Below, piece by piece: positions 21,100-21,386 of a stretch of 21,386 nt of DNA (positions are counted from its first letter, which is position 1; each line of letters opens with the position of its first letter). The position numbers were made by a program, and so were the translations under genes. A model generated the notes under the pieces. The model had not been told where the DNA came from and ran no database searches. It was given only the letters and a program-made list of their open reading frames with translations. Origin of the DNA: Planctomycetota bacterium (GTDB lineage Bacteria; Planctomycetota; PUPC01; DSUN01); the NCBI GenBank assembly GCA_016872875.1, contig VGYW01000099.1, positions 1-21,386 on the forward strand, read 5' to 3'.

Positions 21100-21386
21100 G
21101 CCCCGCCAGGGGCGTACTATAGCAGCCCAGGGCGAAGCCCTGGGAAAGGGGCGATAGGTAGGTCAGCCCTGAAAGGGCGTACTATCTGGTCTGGGCGCCA
21201 CAAGCTGCCTGGGGGGGGCTAGTACGCCCCTACAGGGCTGAATCGGGGCGGCCACGAGTCCCAGGGCTTCGCCCTGATCTTTGCCCACATCTTCTGGGGG
21301 CTGGGGTTTAGCCCCCGAATGGGGGCGTTTGAGCCGTAGCCCAGGGCGACCGAAGGGAGCCCTGGGAAAAGGCCCCGCCAGCGTAG
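21100..21386. repeat. REP-like hairpin cluster at the window end
   Basis: A run of related palindromes: GCCCC-GCCA-GGGGC (21100-21113) with GTACTAT; CCCAGGGC-GAA-GCCCTGGG (21126-21144); GCCCT-GAA-AGGGC (21166-21178) with GTACTAT; an inverted copy AGTACGCCCCTACAGGGCTG (21221-21240); CCCAGGGC-TTC-GCCCTG (inverted, about 21260-21276); GGGGGCT with AGCCCCC (21296-21316); and CCCAGGGC with GCCCTGGG (about 21340-21366). Both orientations occur, as in REP/BIME clusters. The array continues past the window, and no gene is seen in 21060-21386. Confidence 0.8.

Overview
The window is about 21.4 kb of high-GC bacterial DNA that is mostly accessory in character. No rRNA, tRNA, CRISPR array or transposase gene was recognised. 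Several features point to a Planctomycetota-like (PVC group) genome, probably environmental: Tat-signal Gfo/Idh/MocA oxidoreductase, Tat-signal sugar isomerase/epimerase, exported DUF1080 protein, zinc-ribbon plus squalene-cyclase-like toroid protein, membrane Ser/Thr kinase, and many dispersed palindromic intergenic repeats. The assignment is inference, since no marker gene is present. Recognisable vegetative promoters follow a TTGNNN - 17/18 bp - TATACT/TACAAT-like pattern.

Layout. 1-910: a dispersed palindromic repeat, then an antitoxin and a PIN toxin gene interrupted by a one-base frameshift. 917-3319 (minus): an oxidoreductase gene, an exported jelly-roll-like protein, a small helical protein, then a decayed second copy of the oxidoreductase 3' end. 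3558-8994 (plus): a membrane Ser/Thr kinase translationally coupled to a sigma-54 activator that lacks a sensory domain. This is followed by two 32-bp-spaced direct repeats, a near-consensus -24/-12 promoter and a secreted protein with three PPC domains. 9036-12175 (plus): hairpins, acylphosphatase, a metallophosphoesterase and a LarA-type nickel racemase, separated by two kinds of dispersed repeat. 12178-15681: a truncated 3' copy of an epimerase gene, a two-gene cassette (MNT nucleotidyltransferase plus Schlafen/AlbA_2-type protein) on its own promoter, the full-length epimerase and a solitary addiction-module protein. 15686-16451: gene-free DNA made almost wholly of inverted repeats. 16458-20977 (minus): the toroid protein, a helical-repeat membrane protein, an orphan Phd-type antitoxin and a DUF1080 protein. 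21100-21386: a cluster of REP-like hairpins running off the window end.

How the genes may work together. The most coherent system is the kinase / sigma-54 activator / PPC exoprotein locus. Signal input, transcriptional activator, enhancer-like repeats, promoter and exported effector lie in one 5.4-kb stretch. The second candidate is the MNT-AlbA_2 cassette between two copies of an epimerase 3' end; the oxidoreductase locus has the same arrangement. The oxidoreductase, epimerase and DUF1080 proteins fit exported or envelope carbohydrate metabolism.
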